Origin: Drosophila pseudoobscura
Taxonomy: Eukaryota; Arthropoda; Insecta; Diptera; Drosophilidae
Reading direction: 5' to 3'
Length of the DNA stretch: 64,000 nt
Assembly: GCF_009870125.1 (NCBI RefSeq)
Contig: NC_046679.1
Coordinates: 21,328,001 to 21,392,000, forward strand
Shown here in pieces: positions 48,116-58,186 of the stretch; the stretch's first letter is position 1, and each line of letters starts with the position of its first letter. The notes beneath the pieces are model-generated. The model was not told the DNA's origin, did no database searches, and worked only from the letters and a program-made list of their open reading frames with translations. Both the position numbers and the translations under genes were made by a program.

Positions 48116-48123
48116 TTTAAACT

Positions 48124-51100
48124 ATGACCCGGACCTGCAGAATCTGTGGCGATGCAAATGGGCGTTACTGGATCGAGACGCCGGTGGAGAAGTATGCCGA
48201 GAAGACCTTCAATCAGCTATTGCTGGAGCTAACGAAGATTGAGGTGAGCGAAATGGTGGCAGTTCCAATTTCCCACTTAACAAACGGTGTATTTGCAGTT
48301 GACCATGGTCCAGGCCGAGAAATTGCCCCACTGGTTGTGCTCCAGTTGCTCCCAGAAACTGGAGAGCGCCTACGATTTTGTGTTGCAGGCGAAACAGACG
48401 CACAAACTGTGGCTGCAACAGCTAGAGGATACGGGCCAGATAATGAGCTCTGGGGGGGCCTTGGAGTGCCTGCGGGAGACCCCCATACATCTGTTCGAGA
48501 TCGAGGGCGTTACCATCAAAACCGAAGCGCTAGAATCAGCGGTTGCAGATGTCGGTAACAGCTCCTCCGATCCTCTAGTCCGCACACGCATCAAAAAGCG
48601 TACCGTATTTCACTTCAGCGATACGGAGGATGACCAGGATGATGTGCCGCTAAGGCATCGCAGGACTGCCAGTCAAGCGAACAGCTTGTCAGTAAAGCTG
48701 CACAAGTGCAATCTGTGCGGCAAATCCTTCAGATATATCACAAATCTCTATCGCCACAAGAAAAGAGATCACGGCTATCCAGGGCATTCCCAGGGTGAGA
48801 GCTCCGAATCATACCAAAACACACAAAAGAGCGCCGTGGCAGCGCAAGAAACTTCCAATTTGGAGTAAGTAGATCCCCATTAGAAATGCCTGCTGTTTCT
48901 GACAATATTTAATTTGAAAATAGACAAAACGAAGATAACGATGAGGATGATGATAATGATAACTACTACAAATGCGATCAGTGCGACAAAACCTACAAGC
49001 ACATAATGGTGCTTATCAAGCACAAGCAGAATGTTCATGAAACCAATCAACTGCCAATCCAATCTGGGCCCAAGCGAAGGAACAGAAGGGACGTGGGTGA
49101 AGCAGCAAGTCCAGCTTCTTCCGGGAAATCCATACAACGAACCAGAATCAGCACAGACACCCTGGTCCATAGCCTCATCAAAGCAGTGCAGTAAGATTAA
49201 GATAATACTTCGTTCAGTGTTTTCACTGATATATTTCTATTTCAAGACTGTCGGATGAGGATGGAAACAGCGGCACCGACAACTATTACAAGTGCGATCA
49301 GTGCCACAAATCGTACAAATACATTGTAAGCCTCATCAAGCACAAGCACAAGGATCATTCGGAAGCTGATAAAAACTGGGACGATGAGGACAATCAACCA
49401 TTGGCCTCCACATCTGCTCGCGCCTCCGCTGCCTCAGGCTCAGGCTCTCCCACCAAGGCATCGCGAATCAATCGTCGCGTACAGGGCTTCGATCTGCATC
49501 GCTGCGAGCCGAATGGTGCGAAAGAAATTCAGTGCATGATCTGTCTGCGGAAATTCACTAAATTGCGTGAGCTGAGAGATCACCTCAGGTCGCATCCCAC
49601 CGACTTTAATTTCCAGGCGCACGGTGAGCCTATCGAACGCATTGCCGAGGGATTTTTCAAGACGGCTGTGGAGTCCACTGTGGAGGGTTTGAAAAGCAGA
49701 ATTCTGCACGATTTAAGGATGGGTGCCTTCGGACGCTTCTATTCCATTACCAACGAGGCGCGCTACGAGATGAGTCTGGACAGCTCCGACACGGATAGCG
49801 ACGGCGATGCAGATGTTGTACTAAGGCGAAGCTATGCCTGTGAGCTATGCGACTCCCCGGAGGCCAGATGGCCGCGCAAGTATCAATTGCACGAGCATCA
49901 CAGGCAGCAGCACACCTGGGAAGAGGCTCCGCATGTCTGCCAGCGGTGCGATTCGCGTTTCCTCAGTCTCCAGCTGCTGGAGCATCATACTCTACAGCTC
50001 TGCCAGAACACTCTGAAGCGATACATGTGCGACAAGTGCCCGCAGCGCTTCTTTTGGCGAAAAAATCTGCGTGCCCATCTTGTCGAGCACAAGAGCAAGG
50101 TGGGATTTATGACCAAATGTTAAACCGAATCTAACAAATCTCTACTTTGTTATTCTTTTCAGCAAGACAACTATCCGTGCGACCAATGCCAGCGTAGCTT
50201 TCAGGATAAAAGCGCCGTGACCAAGCACAAGCTGATGATGCACCGGGAGGAAACGAATCAACTTATTCCCTGCCGCTGGTGCTCACGGACATTCTATCGT
50301 CCCGCCCTCTTGCACAAGCATGTCGAACGGCATGGCTTCACCGGCGAAGATTTGCCTCTTGCAGAGACATTACTGGCCGATGCAGCCAAGCCATCGGGCC
50401 CAAAGACTGTCCAGTGCAAGATCTGTGATCTGCAGTTTGTAAGCGTTGCAGATCTGCGCCGTCACAATGCTATGCTGGGCCACAGTGAGCGGATTACCGA
50501 TTACATGATCAGCACCGAGGCTGGCTTCGAGCTGTTATTGGAGGATACAGATGACAGCGAAGACGACACTACGGGGGGCAGATCCTACTCGTGTGATCTC
50601 TGTCAGATGACTTTCCGTCGCCGAAGGGAGATGAGCGAGCATCAGTATTCATTGCACGCATTTGACAAGTTGCCGTATGGCTGCGAGCATTGCATTTATA
50701 AGACCGTGGATAAGGTAGGAGAAGTCACTAAACATCAGTGCAAATCATGTAATTTCTAATTGTTTCGTTAATCCCTTTAAGCTCATGCTGGAGCATCATC
50801 TGCGCACACAATGCCTGAACAACGAGAAGCCGTTCAGCTGTTCCCGCTGTAGATACAAGTTTATGTGGAAGGAGAATCTGGAGCAGCACTACGCCATTCA
50901 GCATTCCAAGCAGCCGCCCACCCAAGAGCAGTCGTCCATGCCCTTAAGAAGAAGGCGACGCTTCAGATATCAATGCCCCCAGTGCTGGCGATCCTTTGTG
51001 GTACAGCCCAGCCTCGATAAGCATATAAGGGACATGCATGTGGCCAAGAGGAATCCGGGCAAGAAATACCTGTGCTCCCTCTGTGGCCTGGAGTCGCTGA

Positions 51101-51318
51101 CGCCCAACAAGCTGAACATCCATATGCGTCGCCACAACGGAGAAAAGCCCTTCAAATGCGATCTCTGCGACATGCGCTTCACAGTTCACTACGAGCTGAA
51201 GGTCCATCGGCGGAAGCACACGGGCGAGCGGCCCTACCAGTGCACCTTCTGTGACAAGCATTTTGCCCGACCCGACAAACTGAGACGTCATGTCTACATG
51301 CACAGTGCTCGTCGCTAG
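48124..51318 (+). CDS. ZAD/C2H2 zinc-finger protein, 964 aa
   Basis: Six exons: 48124-48243, 48299-48864, 48924-49190, 49247-50099, 50163-50714, 50782-51318; phases close to 964 residues. The ZAD has its first pair in TCRICGDANGRYW (exon 1) and its second in WLCSSCSQKLESAYDF (exon 2). A linker with an IKTE SUMO-type site follows. Exons 2-4 each supply one similar finger (HKCNLCGKSFRYI, YKCDQCDKTYKHI, YKCDQCHKSYKYI), apparently a small exon duplication. Exons 4-5 carry irregular fingers separated by acidic linkers with ITNEARYEMSLDSSDTDSD and ISTEAGFELLLEDTDDSED, repeated in the neighbour. The last exon has a terminal group of canonical fingers with HNGEKPF and HTGERPY linkers, ending HSARR. 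It is a probable sequence-specific transcription factor, paralogous to the divergent 1463-residue gene. Confidence 0.88.
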
Positions 51319-51547
51319 ACATGAATCTATTACGTTTAAATAGAGATCCAAAGATGTCTCTCTTTCTATCACTTCGCAAACGCGCCATGGGGAGATCGAG
51401 AGAGAGAGAGGCAACGAGCTTTTTAAAAAAAAATCTGTGAGATTTATTGAGAATGGGAGGGTGGGATTGTAGTCTCTAAGTCAACCAGTCTGTTTTTGAG
51501 AGTAGACCACATCGCACACGGCACCGCATGGACAGAAGAGACACAAA

Positions 51548-53009
51548 ATGACTAATCAAACAGCCCCGGAATGGGTGAATAAACAGCTTTTTAATGGTTT
51601 GCTGGAACAGACCCACGACAATTTCAAGGCAATAACTAATTTTGCCACCAAAGCGGCCATCAGCGAGGGGGAAAACTACCTTACGATCGTGCTGCGTATT
51701 CAAATAGGAATGCAACTGCAAGGTAAGCGAGAAGGTGGCTTATCAGCAAGTCTCATTGACTAACAACTCACTGCAGATGATAGCGAAAAGGAGGTCAGCT
51801 ATATACTGAAGATACCGCTGGTCAACGAGAGTGGGGATGATGAGTTTCACGATTTGTTCATAGCGGAATTTGAGATGTACGATCGTGTAATACCGGAACT
51901 GGAGGCCCTCTATGCTAGCAATACTTCACTCTCACCCAGCTTTAAGCCATTGCACATGAAGTTCCCAGAAATGACAACCAAATGCGACTATATCCTCTTG
52001 GAAGATTTACGCACTAGGGGCTACAAGAATGCTGAGAGGACTGTGGGTCTGGAACAGTTTGAAGTTGAGGCAGTTCTCAAGAAATTGGCCCAGTGGCATG
52101 CCGCCTCTGCCAAGAGAGTCACTGATCTGGGAGAATACGAGCAGGGTCTCAGGGAAAGCTACTTTACGCCCGAGCATCTGAAGCTGATTGAAGGATTCAA
52201 CATGAGTTTTACCGTCCCTTTTCTGGACTGCATGCAGAAGTATGGTCTTGAGCCGGGTCATCTTCTTCTGATAGTGAGTAAGATAAGGAAGATGAGGCAT
52301 AAATTTAAATTTGGGATAATCCGCAGAGCGACTACACTTCCCGCCTGACAGATCTCTATATGGAGTTTGGAGCCAACGATCCTGAAGAGCTGAATGTTCT
52401 TAATCATGGAGATTTCTGGTGCAACAATTTCATGTTCAAGTACAAAGAGTCTGGGGAAGTAGAGGATGTGTGCTTTGTGGACTTTCAGCTGCCTAAATAT
52501 GGTAAAAAATATTAACAATCCCTTTTGTAATGTTTTGATACATTTTCTCCACTTTTAGGGACACCTGCACAAGACCTATTCTGTCTGCTTATAACCTCGC
52601 CAAAGTTCGACATCAAACTAAAGAAGTTTGATTATTTTATAGAGTATTATTATCGGCAACTGGTGGAACACCTTGCTCTTCTGAAATACAATCAAAACGC
52701 ACCAACATTGTCGCAGCTTCGAGATAACCTTTACAAAAACAGTCTCTGGGGTAAGGCCTTATGGGGGATGGGTGTTCATTGTCATGATCATAAATCATGA
52801 TGGATCTCTTTATTGCAGCGTTCATATGTGCCCAGAGGATGCTGCCCATAGTTCTGATGCCTCCCGACGTGGGCTCAAATATTGGCAATGTCATGGGCGA
52901 CTCGGAAGAGGCGTCTGCATTCAAGCGTAAGATGTTTCAGTCGCCAGCATACGTGGAGCAAATCAAAGCCATTTTGCCCTGGCTCATTCAACGCTCGTTT
53001 ATAAGATGA
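51548..53009 (+). CDS. EcKinase-like (CHK kinase-like) protein, member 1
   Basis: Five exons: 51548-51722, 51777-52273, 52327-52501, 52559-52750, 52819-53009, giving 409 residues. The family (EcKinase, formerly DUF1679/CHK) includes ecdysteroid 22-kinases and many members thought to phosphorylate xenobiotics. Visible kinase features: GENYLTIVLR in the N-lobe, the hinge-type YILLEDLRTRGYKNAER, KKLAQWHAASA, the catalytic-loop motif LNHGDFWCNNFMF, and the metal-binding DFQ in VDFQLPKYG. The C-terminus ends with the family segment ILPWLIQRS. It is the first of a same-strand array and the most divergent; its introns at PKY/G and W/A differ in part from members 2 and 3. All key catalytic residues are present. 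Confidence 0.88.
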
Positions 53010-53370
53010 GCGGGTGATTGCAATGGCAAACAGGTTTAGACCCGACAACTCTCAAAGTATTTAAAGTATTATAATAAATTTCATTCGACACAAGGCAAGC
53101 TTTCTTACTCAATCGCATTATTTCCTACGAGGATCGCTTATAGATAAGCCCCATTCATCATATGATGAGGAAGGTATCCCCCCAAATAATTCAATGCCAT
53201 GTATGATCAGAAATGGCTGGAGAGTGCTTTTGTTATTGAGTGAAATGATTCAATTGCATTGCTGAAGCTTTTCGAAGCCAATTGGAGAGGAGAGGAGACC
53301 GAGAGAAAGCTCTGGCTATCTGCGACTTGTTTTTGGTGGTCGGTCTATGATAGCTAGAAACCCATAAAGC

Positions 53371-53400
53371 TATATAAAGCTGAATATAAAACTATCAGCT
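53371..53400 (+). promoter_or_regulatory. TATA box and initiator of EcKinase member 2
   Basis: TATATAAAG at 53371-53379 is followed by ACTATCAGCT at 53391-53400, an initiator-like sequence at the expected distance. The start codon is about 100 bases downstream. A sharp TATA promoter fits inducible or tissue-restricted expression. Confidence 0.6.
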
Positions 53401-53495
53401 TCTACCCGACTGGCGGCAGTCCACAAAACCCTGTCCAACCAGGCGTATACTTGATTTTCGAGTGTAAACTTTTGTGCGAAACGAATTTCAACAAT

Positions 53496-54933
53496 ATGGC
53501 GGCCAGCAAAGTACCCGACTGGATAAATGCGGAAATATTTGAAGATGTTCTCAAGTCAACGGTGCCTGGCTATTCCAAAGTGAAGACCTTCAAGGCTGAC
53601 AGTGGCTCTGCCGCGGGAGAAAACTACGCAACGATCATGCTGCGTGTCAACATCGAAGTGGAGCTGGAAGGTAATATCCCTTGCCGCTGGAGTGGTGAAT
53701 TTCCTCCATTTCAAACATATCTTTTTTCAGATGGAAAAGCCAAGGATGTCTCGTACATGGTGAAGCTGCCCCATCAGCTTGCGTTTTACCAGGAAATGAT
53801 GAAGAAGACCAACATTTTCGACACTGAACGCTTGATGTACAATGACGTTGTGCCCGAGATGGAGGCGCTGTACAAGGCAGTGGGTGTAGATTTGATTTTC
53901 GGTGCCAGGAGCTACGATTTCAAAGGAGCCAAGAGCGATTATGTTCTGTTGGAGGATCTGAGCCTTAAGGGATTCAAAAATGCTAACCGTCTGGAGGGAT
54001 TGGATCAGACGCACACGGAAAGAGTTCTGAAGAAGTTGGCCCAATGGCATGCGGCCTCGGCTGTGCGTGTGGCCACGAAGGGCTCATATCCGGAGATGCT
54101 TACCATGGGCTTTTTCAAGGAGGAAAGCAAGCCCATGATGACCGAAATGATTAATGGAATGATGGCGAGATTCCTCAAAGTCTGTGTTACCTTCGAGGGC
54201 CACGAGGAGTGGATAGAACAGATTGTAAGTAACCAAATATAATCCTGGAAAAGGTAATCCTGGAAGGTATAGCTGATATCCTACCTCGCCAATTCCAGAA
54301 AGCACTTATTCCCGCATCCATAGATGAAATGTACAAAATGGCCAAGATCGATCCCCAAGAGTTTAACGTTCTGAACCATGGAGACTCTTGGTCCAATAAC
54401 ATAATGTTCCAATACGATGCCTTCGGTACGATTAAGGAGGTGTATCTTGTGGATTATCAGATTCCCAAGTACGGCACAGTGGCCCAGGATCTGTTGTACT
54501 TCCTGCTTTCGTCCACCAGACTGGAGGATAAGCTGAGCAAATTCGATTACTACATCAAGTTCTACCACGACAGTCTGATCGAGAACTTGAAGATCCTCAA
54601 GTACACGAAACCCTTGCCCACGTTGCGAAGCATTCACTTGGCCCTATTGAAATATGGAGTTTTCGGTAGGTCAATCTTTAGTACACTCTTTTAATGTTCA
54701 TAATAACACTCTCAATTCCAGGTTACTCCGTTGTAACTGGAGTTATGAGTGGAGTTCTGTTGGATCCTACGGAGAATGCCAGCTTGGAAAACTTCGTGGG
54801 CGACAGTGCGGCCGGGGAGGCCTTCCAGTTGCAGTTGTACACCAATCCTCGCTACCGCAAGCATATCCAGGCTATTCTACCCTGGCTCCTCAATCGTGGG
54901 GCCTTGGAGATCAGTGCTCCAACAAGCCAATGA
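53496..54933 (+). CDS. EcKinase-like protein, member 2
   Basis: Four exons: 53496-53670, 53731-54224, 54299-54665, 54722-54933, giving 415 residues. It starts MAASKVPDWINAEIF. Motifs: GENYATIMLR, YVLLEDLSLKGFKNANR, KKLAQWHAASAVRV, catalytic LNHGDSWSNNIMF, and DYQ in VDYQIPKYG, where Tyr replaces the more usual Phe. The end is AILPWLLNRGALE plus a short tail. The in-frame sequence upstream of the chosen ATG is 5' UTR: the TATA/initiator and homology with other members favour this start. AATAAA is at 55044-55049. Member 3 is nearly identical: exons 1-3 show one silent change by eye, exon 4 has six changes, two of them amino-acid replacements. Confidence 0.9.
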
Positions 54934-55185
54934 GAATTTACACAATGCCCGCTGTGCGATAGAATTTAACGCAACCGACCAACCATGTGATAATGCTGAT
55001 ATTGATATCTGTTTTTTTTTGATAATGTGCACACACAAGTATTAATAAAAACTAAAATTATTCTCCAAACCTAAATCGATAACGGGTTTTACAATCGGAT
55101 CAGTTTGCAAAAAGTCATTGTGAATCGTATTTTTGGGATCGATGGGGGGTTGAAGTGGTTTGTGACACGCTTCCATAGAAAATAT

Positions 55186-56086
55186 GAGGGGGAACGTTGT
55201 GAGTTGCTGCGGACACCGAACTCTACATTTATACCCGATACTAAGTTAGTATGGCTCTCCTCCGGCAGACGCCGCTAACATTAACGACACTACAAAGAGT
55301 GCGAAAGAGATAGAAAATCAGTCTGAGCGTGACGTCGGGCGCTGCGAAATTTTGCGATATACGTTTCATAGTGAGATCTAACAGAAGTGCGGATACCAAA
55401 TTTGGTTACTCTAGCCTTAATAGTCTCTGAGATTTGTGGATGCCCCAGATTTTCGTCCTTTGCAGGGGCGGAAGGGGGTGTGGCGAAATTTTGACACAAA
55501 ACGGTCAAGGTCCGATATATTGGGAGTGTGGATACCAAATTTGGTTTCTTTAGCTTTTATAGTCTCTGAGATATAGGCGCTAATGTTTTACTCTAAGCAA
55601 AGCCGGCTATGTTACGTGTGGGTTAGAGAGAGACAGGGCGAGAAAAAATGAAATTGTTTTCTTGATGCTGGCTATAATAATAATACGATCCAATTCAGAT
55701 TCTGCAGTCTAAAAAATTTAGTCATTCTCTACGATTCTGCGTTTTTGGTTTTTTCGTATCTTTAAAATTGTGGATGCCACAGATTTTCGTCCTTTGTGGG
55801 GGCGGAAGTGGGCGGGGCGAAGTTTTGAAATATTCTTGTAGCAATGACACATCACAATGACATATCTGGATTCAAAATATCGTTGCTCTAGCTCTTATAC
55901 TCTTTGAGCACTAGGGACTTTGAGCACTGATAGGGACAGGGCTCAATCGACTCGGCTATTGATGTTGATCAAGAATATATATACTTTATGGGGTCGGAAA
56001 CGATTCCTTCTGAACGTTACACACATCCATTTTCACCACAAATCTAATATACCCCAATACTCATTTCGAGTATCGGGTATAAAACA
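55186..56086 (+). mobile_element. DINE-1/SGM-like element (copy A only)
   Basis: About 900 bases from GAGGGGGAACGTTGTGAG to AGTATCGGGTATAAAA. Subterminal TTATACCCGATACT and AGTATCGGGTATAA form an inverted pair. It contains internal repeats of GTGGATACCAAATTTGGTT. The matching site in copy B (about 59874-59884, CCATAGAAAAAAAGCACAGAAG) is empty, giving exact-looking insertion limits. No coding capacity seen. Confidence 0.75.
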
Positions 56087-56571
56087 CAGAAGATAGCGAC
56101 ACTACGCAACTGATGTTCAAACAAAAAACGAATACTTTGACACGAATGCGAAATTGTCGTATGAAAAAAACACTTGCTGGAAAAAAGCTTCAATGTATTA
56201 TTACGAGTGCTCTACGTATACTAGTACTACGATCTTTCCGAACATTGTACTCCCAAAGCTTCATCGCTATGGCATGGTATGTATGGTATGGACACTAAGA
56301 GATCTGTATAGAGTGAAATTTTAATGTTAAAATGGACGTAAAGTTCAAACTGAAGGCCGTCGAGATTTCCAAAAGGTATTATCTTTTTAACCGATTTGTT
56401 TAATACTAATTATAATACGTTATTACTTATGATTACATGCACAATTTCTGAACAACTGAATAATATTTGTTGCCCAAAAAAATAGTGTCATTAACGTACG
56501 TTTCGAAATATGGGAAAATTATACTCTACTTCCGTACCATGTATGGTTATAACTATTTGATAGAGAAACGA

Positions 56572-57446
56572 GGGGGAACGTTGAGAGTTGCTGCTGCGAC
56601 CGCAACTCTACTATTATACCCGATACTTTGTCAGTATGGCTTTCCCTCGGCAGACGACGATTACATTGAGCGACAAAAAGTGTGTGAGAGAGAGACAGAA
56701 AATCAGTCTGAACGTGTCGTCGGAGCTGCGACCGAAAATTGATTTGTTACCCTTGGCTATAATAATCCGATCTGAACTAAATTCGGAAATCTGGTGCATA
56801 TGGTCGTTCTCTATGAGTGTAAATTTTAATTTTTTAGCTTTCCGCATCTTCAAAATTGTGGATGCCACAGATTTTCGTACTTTGAAGACGGAAGAGGGGG
56901 CGGCGAAATTTTGAAATACACTTATGCAGGTTCGATATCACAGGAGTGTGGATACCAAATTTGGTTGCTTTAGCTCTTATAGTCTTTGAGATCTAGGCGC
57001 TCAACTTTGCAATTCGCAAAGCCGACCATGAAACTTGTGTGTTAAGGAGAGACAGAGCGGGAAAAAAAGAAATTTTGTTCTTCATTCTGGCTATAATAAT
57101 GATACGATCTGGTACGATAATGATAGATTCTGCAGTGTAGAAGATATAATCATTTTCTTCGATTCTGCGGATGGTTTTCTCGTATCCTTAAAATTGTGGA
57201 TGCCATAGATTTCGTCCTTTGTGGGGCAAAATGTCGTTGCTCTAGCTCTTATAGTCTTTGAGCTCTAGGCGTTCATAGGGACGGACAGACAGACAGGGCT
57301 TAATCGACTCGGCTAATGATGCTGATCAAGAATATATATATATACTTAATGGGGTCGGAAACACTTCCTTCTGGACGTTTTTGGACGAACACATCCATTT
57401 TTACCACAAATCTAATATACCCCTATAGTCATTTTGAGTATCTGTT
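56572..57446 (+). mobile_element. DINE-1/SGM-like element, second in copy A
   Basis: Starts ACGAGGGGGAACGTTGAGAG, has the TTATACCCGATACT block, GTGGATACCAAATTTGGTT, and the TAATGGGGTCGGAAACAC and CTAATATACCCC runs. The final hairpin is degenerate (GAGTATCTGTTATAA). More diverged than the element at 55.2 kb. In copy B a LINE fragment occupies the same place. Confidence 0.7.
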
Positions 57447-57607
57447 ATAAAAAGCTTAGTAGAACCAGCGTAGCAAAACAAAACGTGATGAACGCCAGTG
57501 CTAAAAGCTCTCTCCCCCAGCGACGACATACCACACACTTCCGATTAGATCTTTTATTATATTAAGTAATCCAATCTAAAATCAGCAAACACCTTGCGAG
57601 CAAAAAT

Positions 57608-57703
57608 TGAAAAAATGAGATATCGAAAATATATTTTGTGGATCTGCAACTGATAAAATAAGGAGCAGTAGCACAGGTGGGTAATGCACTCTTATTCCAT
57701 CCT
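57608..57703 (+). pseudogene. EcKinase exon fragment at the duplication junction
   Basis: These 96 bases align without large gaps to 62342-62437, the end of exon 3 and start of intron 3 of EcKinase member 4. Shared parts include TATTTTGTGGATCT, AGTAGCACAGGTGGGT and CTCTTATTCCATC. In the member-4 frame it reads YFVDLQL, then has a TAA stop where member 4 has TGG. The retained CAG|GTGGGT donor shows it comes from a gene with the extra intron that members 2 and 3 lack at this place. It directly abuts the left end of copy B. Confidence 0.8.
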
Positions 57704-58061
57704 GCAATGGCAAACGGGCTTAGATCCAACCCCTCTCAAAGTATTTAAAGTACTATAATAAATTTCATTGGACACAAGGCAAGTTTTCTTACTCAATCGC
57801 ATTATTTCCTACGAGGATCGCTTATAGATAAGCCCCATTCATAATATGATGAGGAAAGTATCCCCCCAAATAATTCAATGCCATATATGATCAGAAATGT
57901 TTGGAGAATTCCTTTGTTATTGAGAGAGACATGAGAGGAGAGGAGACCGAGAGAAAGCTCTGGCTATCTGCGATTTGTTGTTGGTGGTCGGTCTATGATA
58001 GCTAGAAACCCATAATTACCAAAGCTCTAGAGCTAGAGTCGGTACGCTGCGAACACAAAGC

Positions 58062-58070
58062 TATATAAAG
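58062..58070 (+). promoter_or_regulatory. TATA box of EcKinase member 3
   Basis: TATATAAAG, followed by the same initiator-like sequence as in member 2. The proximal sequence immediately upstream differs between the two genes. Confidence 0.6.
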
Positions 58071-58186
58071 CTGAATATAAAACTATCAGCTTCTACCCGA
58101 CTGGCGGCAGTCCACAAAACCCTGTCCAACCAGGCGTATACTTGATTTGCGAGTGTAAACTTTTGTGCGAAACGAATTTCAACAAT

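Larger units (their letters stand above)
53020..57600. repeat. Segmental duplication, copy A
   Basis: Holds EcKinase member 2 with its promoter and about 2.6 kb of 3' flank. It matches about 57705-61030 in the same orientation once transposon insertions are removed. Shared landmarks include ATGGCAAAC at the left, the TATA promoter, the entire gene, GAAGATAGCGACACTACGC, and CCAGCGTAGCAAAACAAAAC near the right end. Copy-specific contents are the Helitron-derived elements at about 55186-56086 and 56572-57446. Confidence 0.85.
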
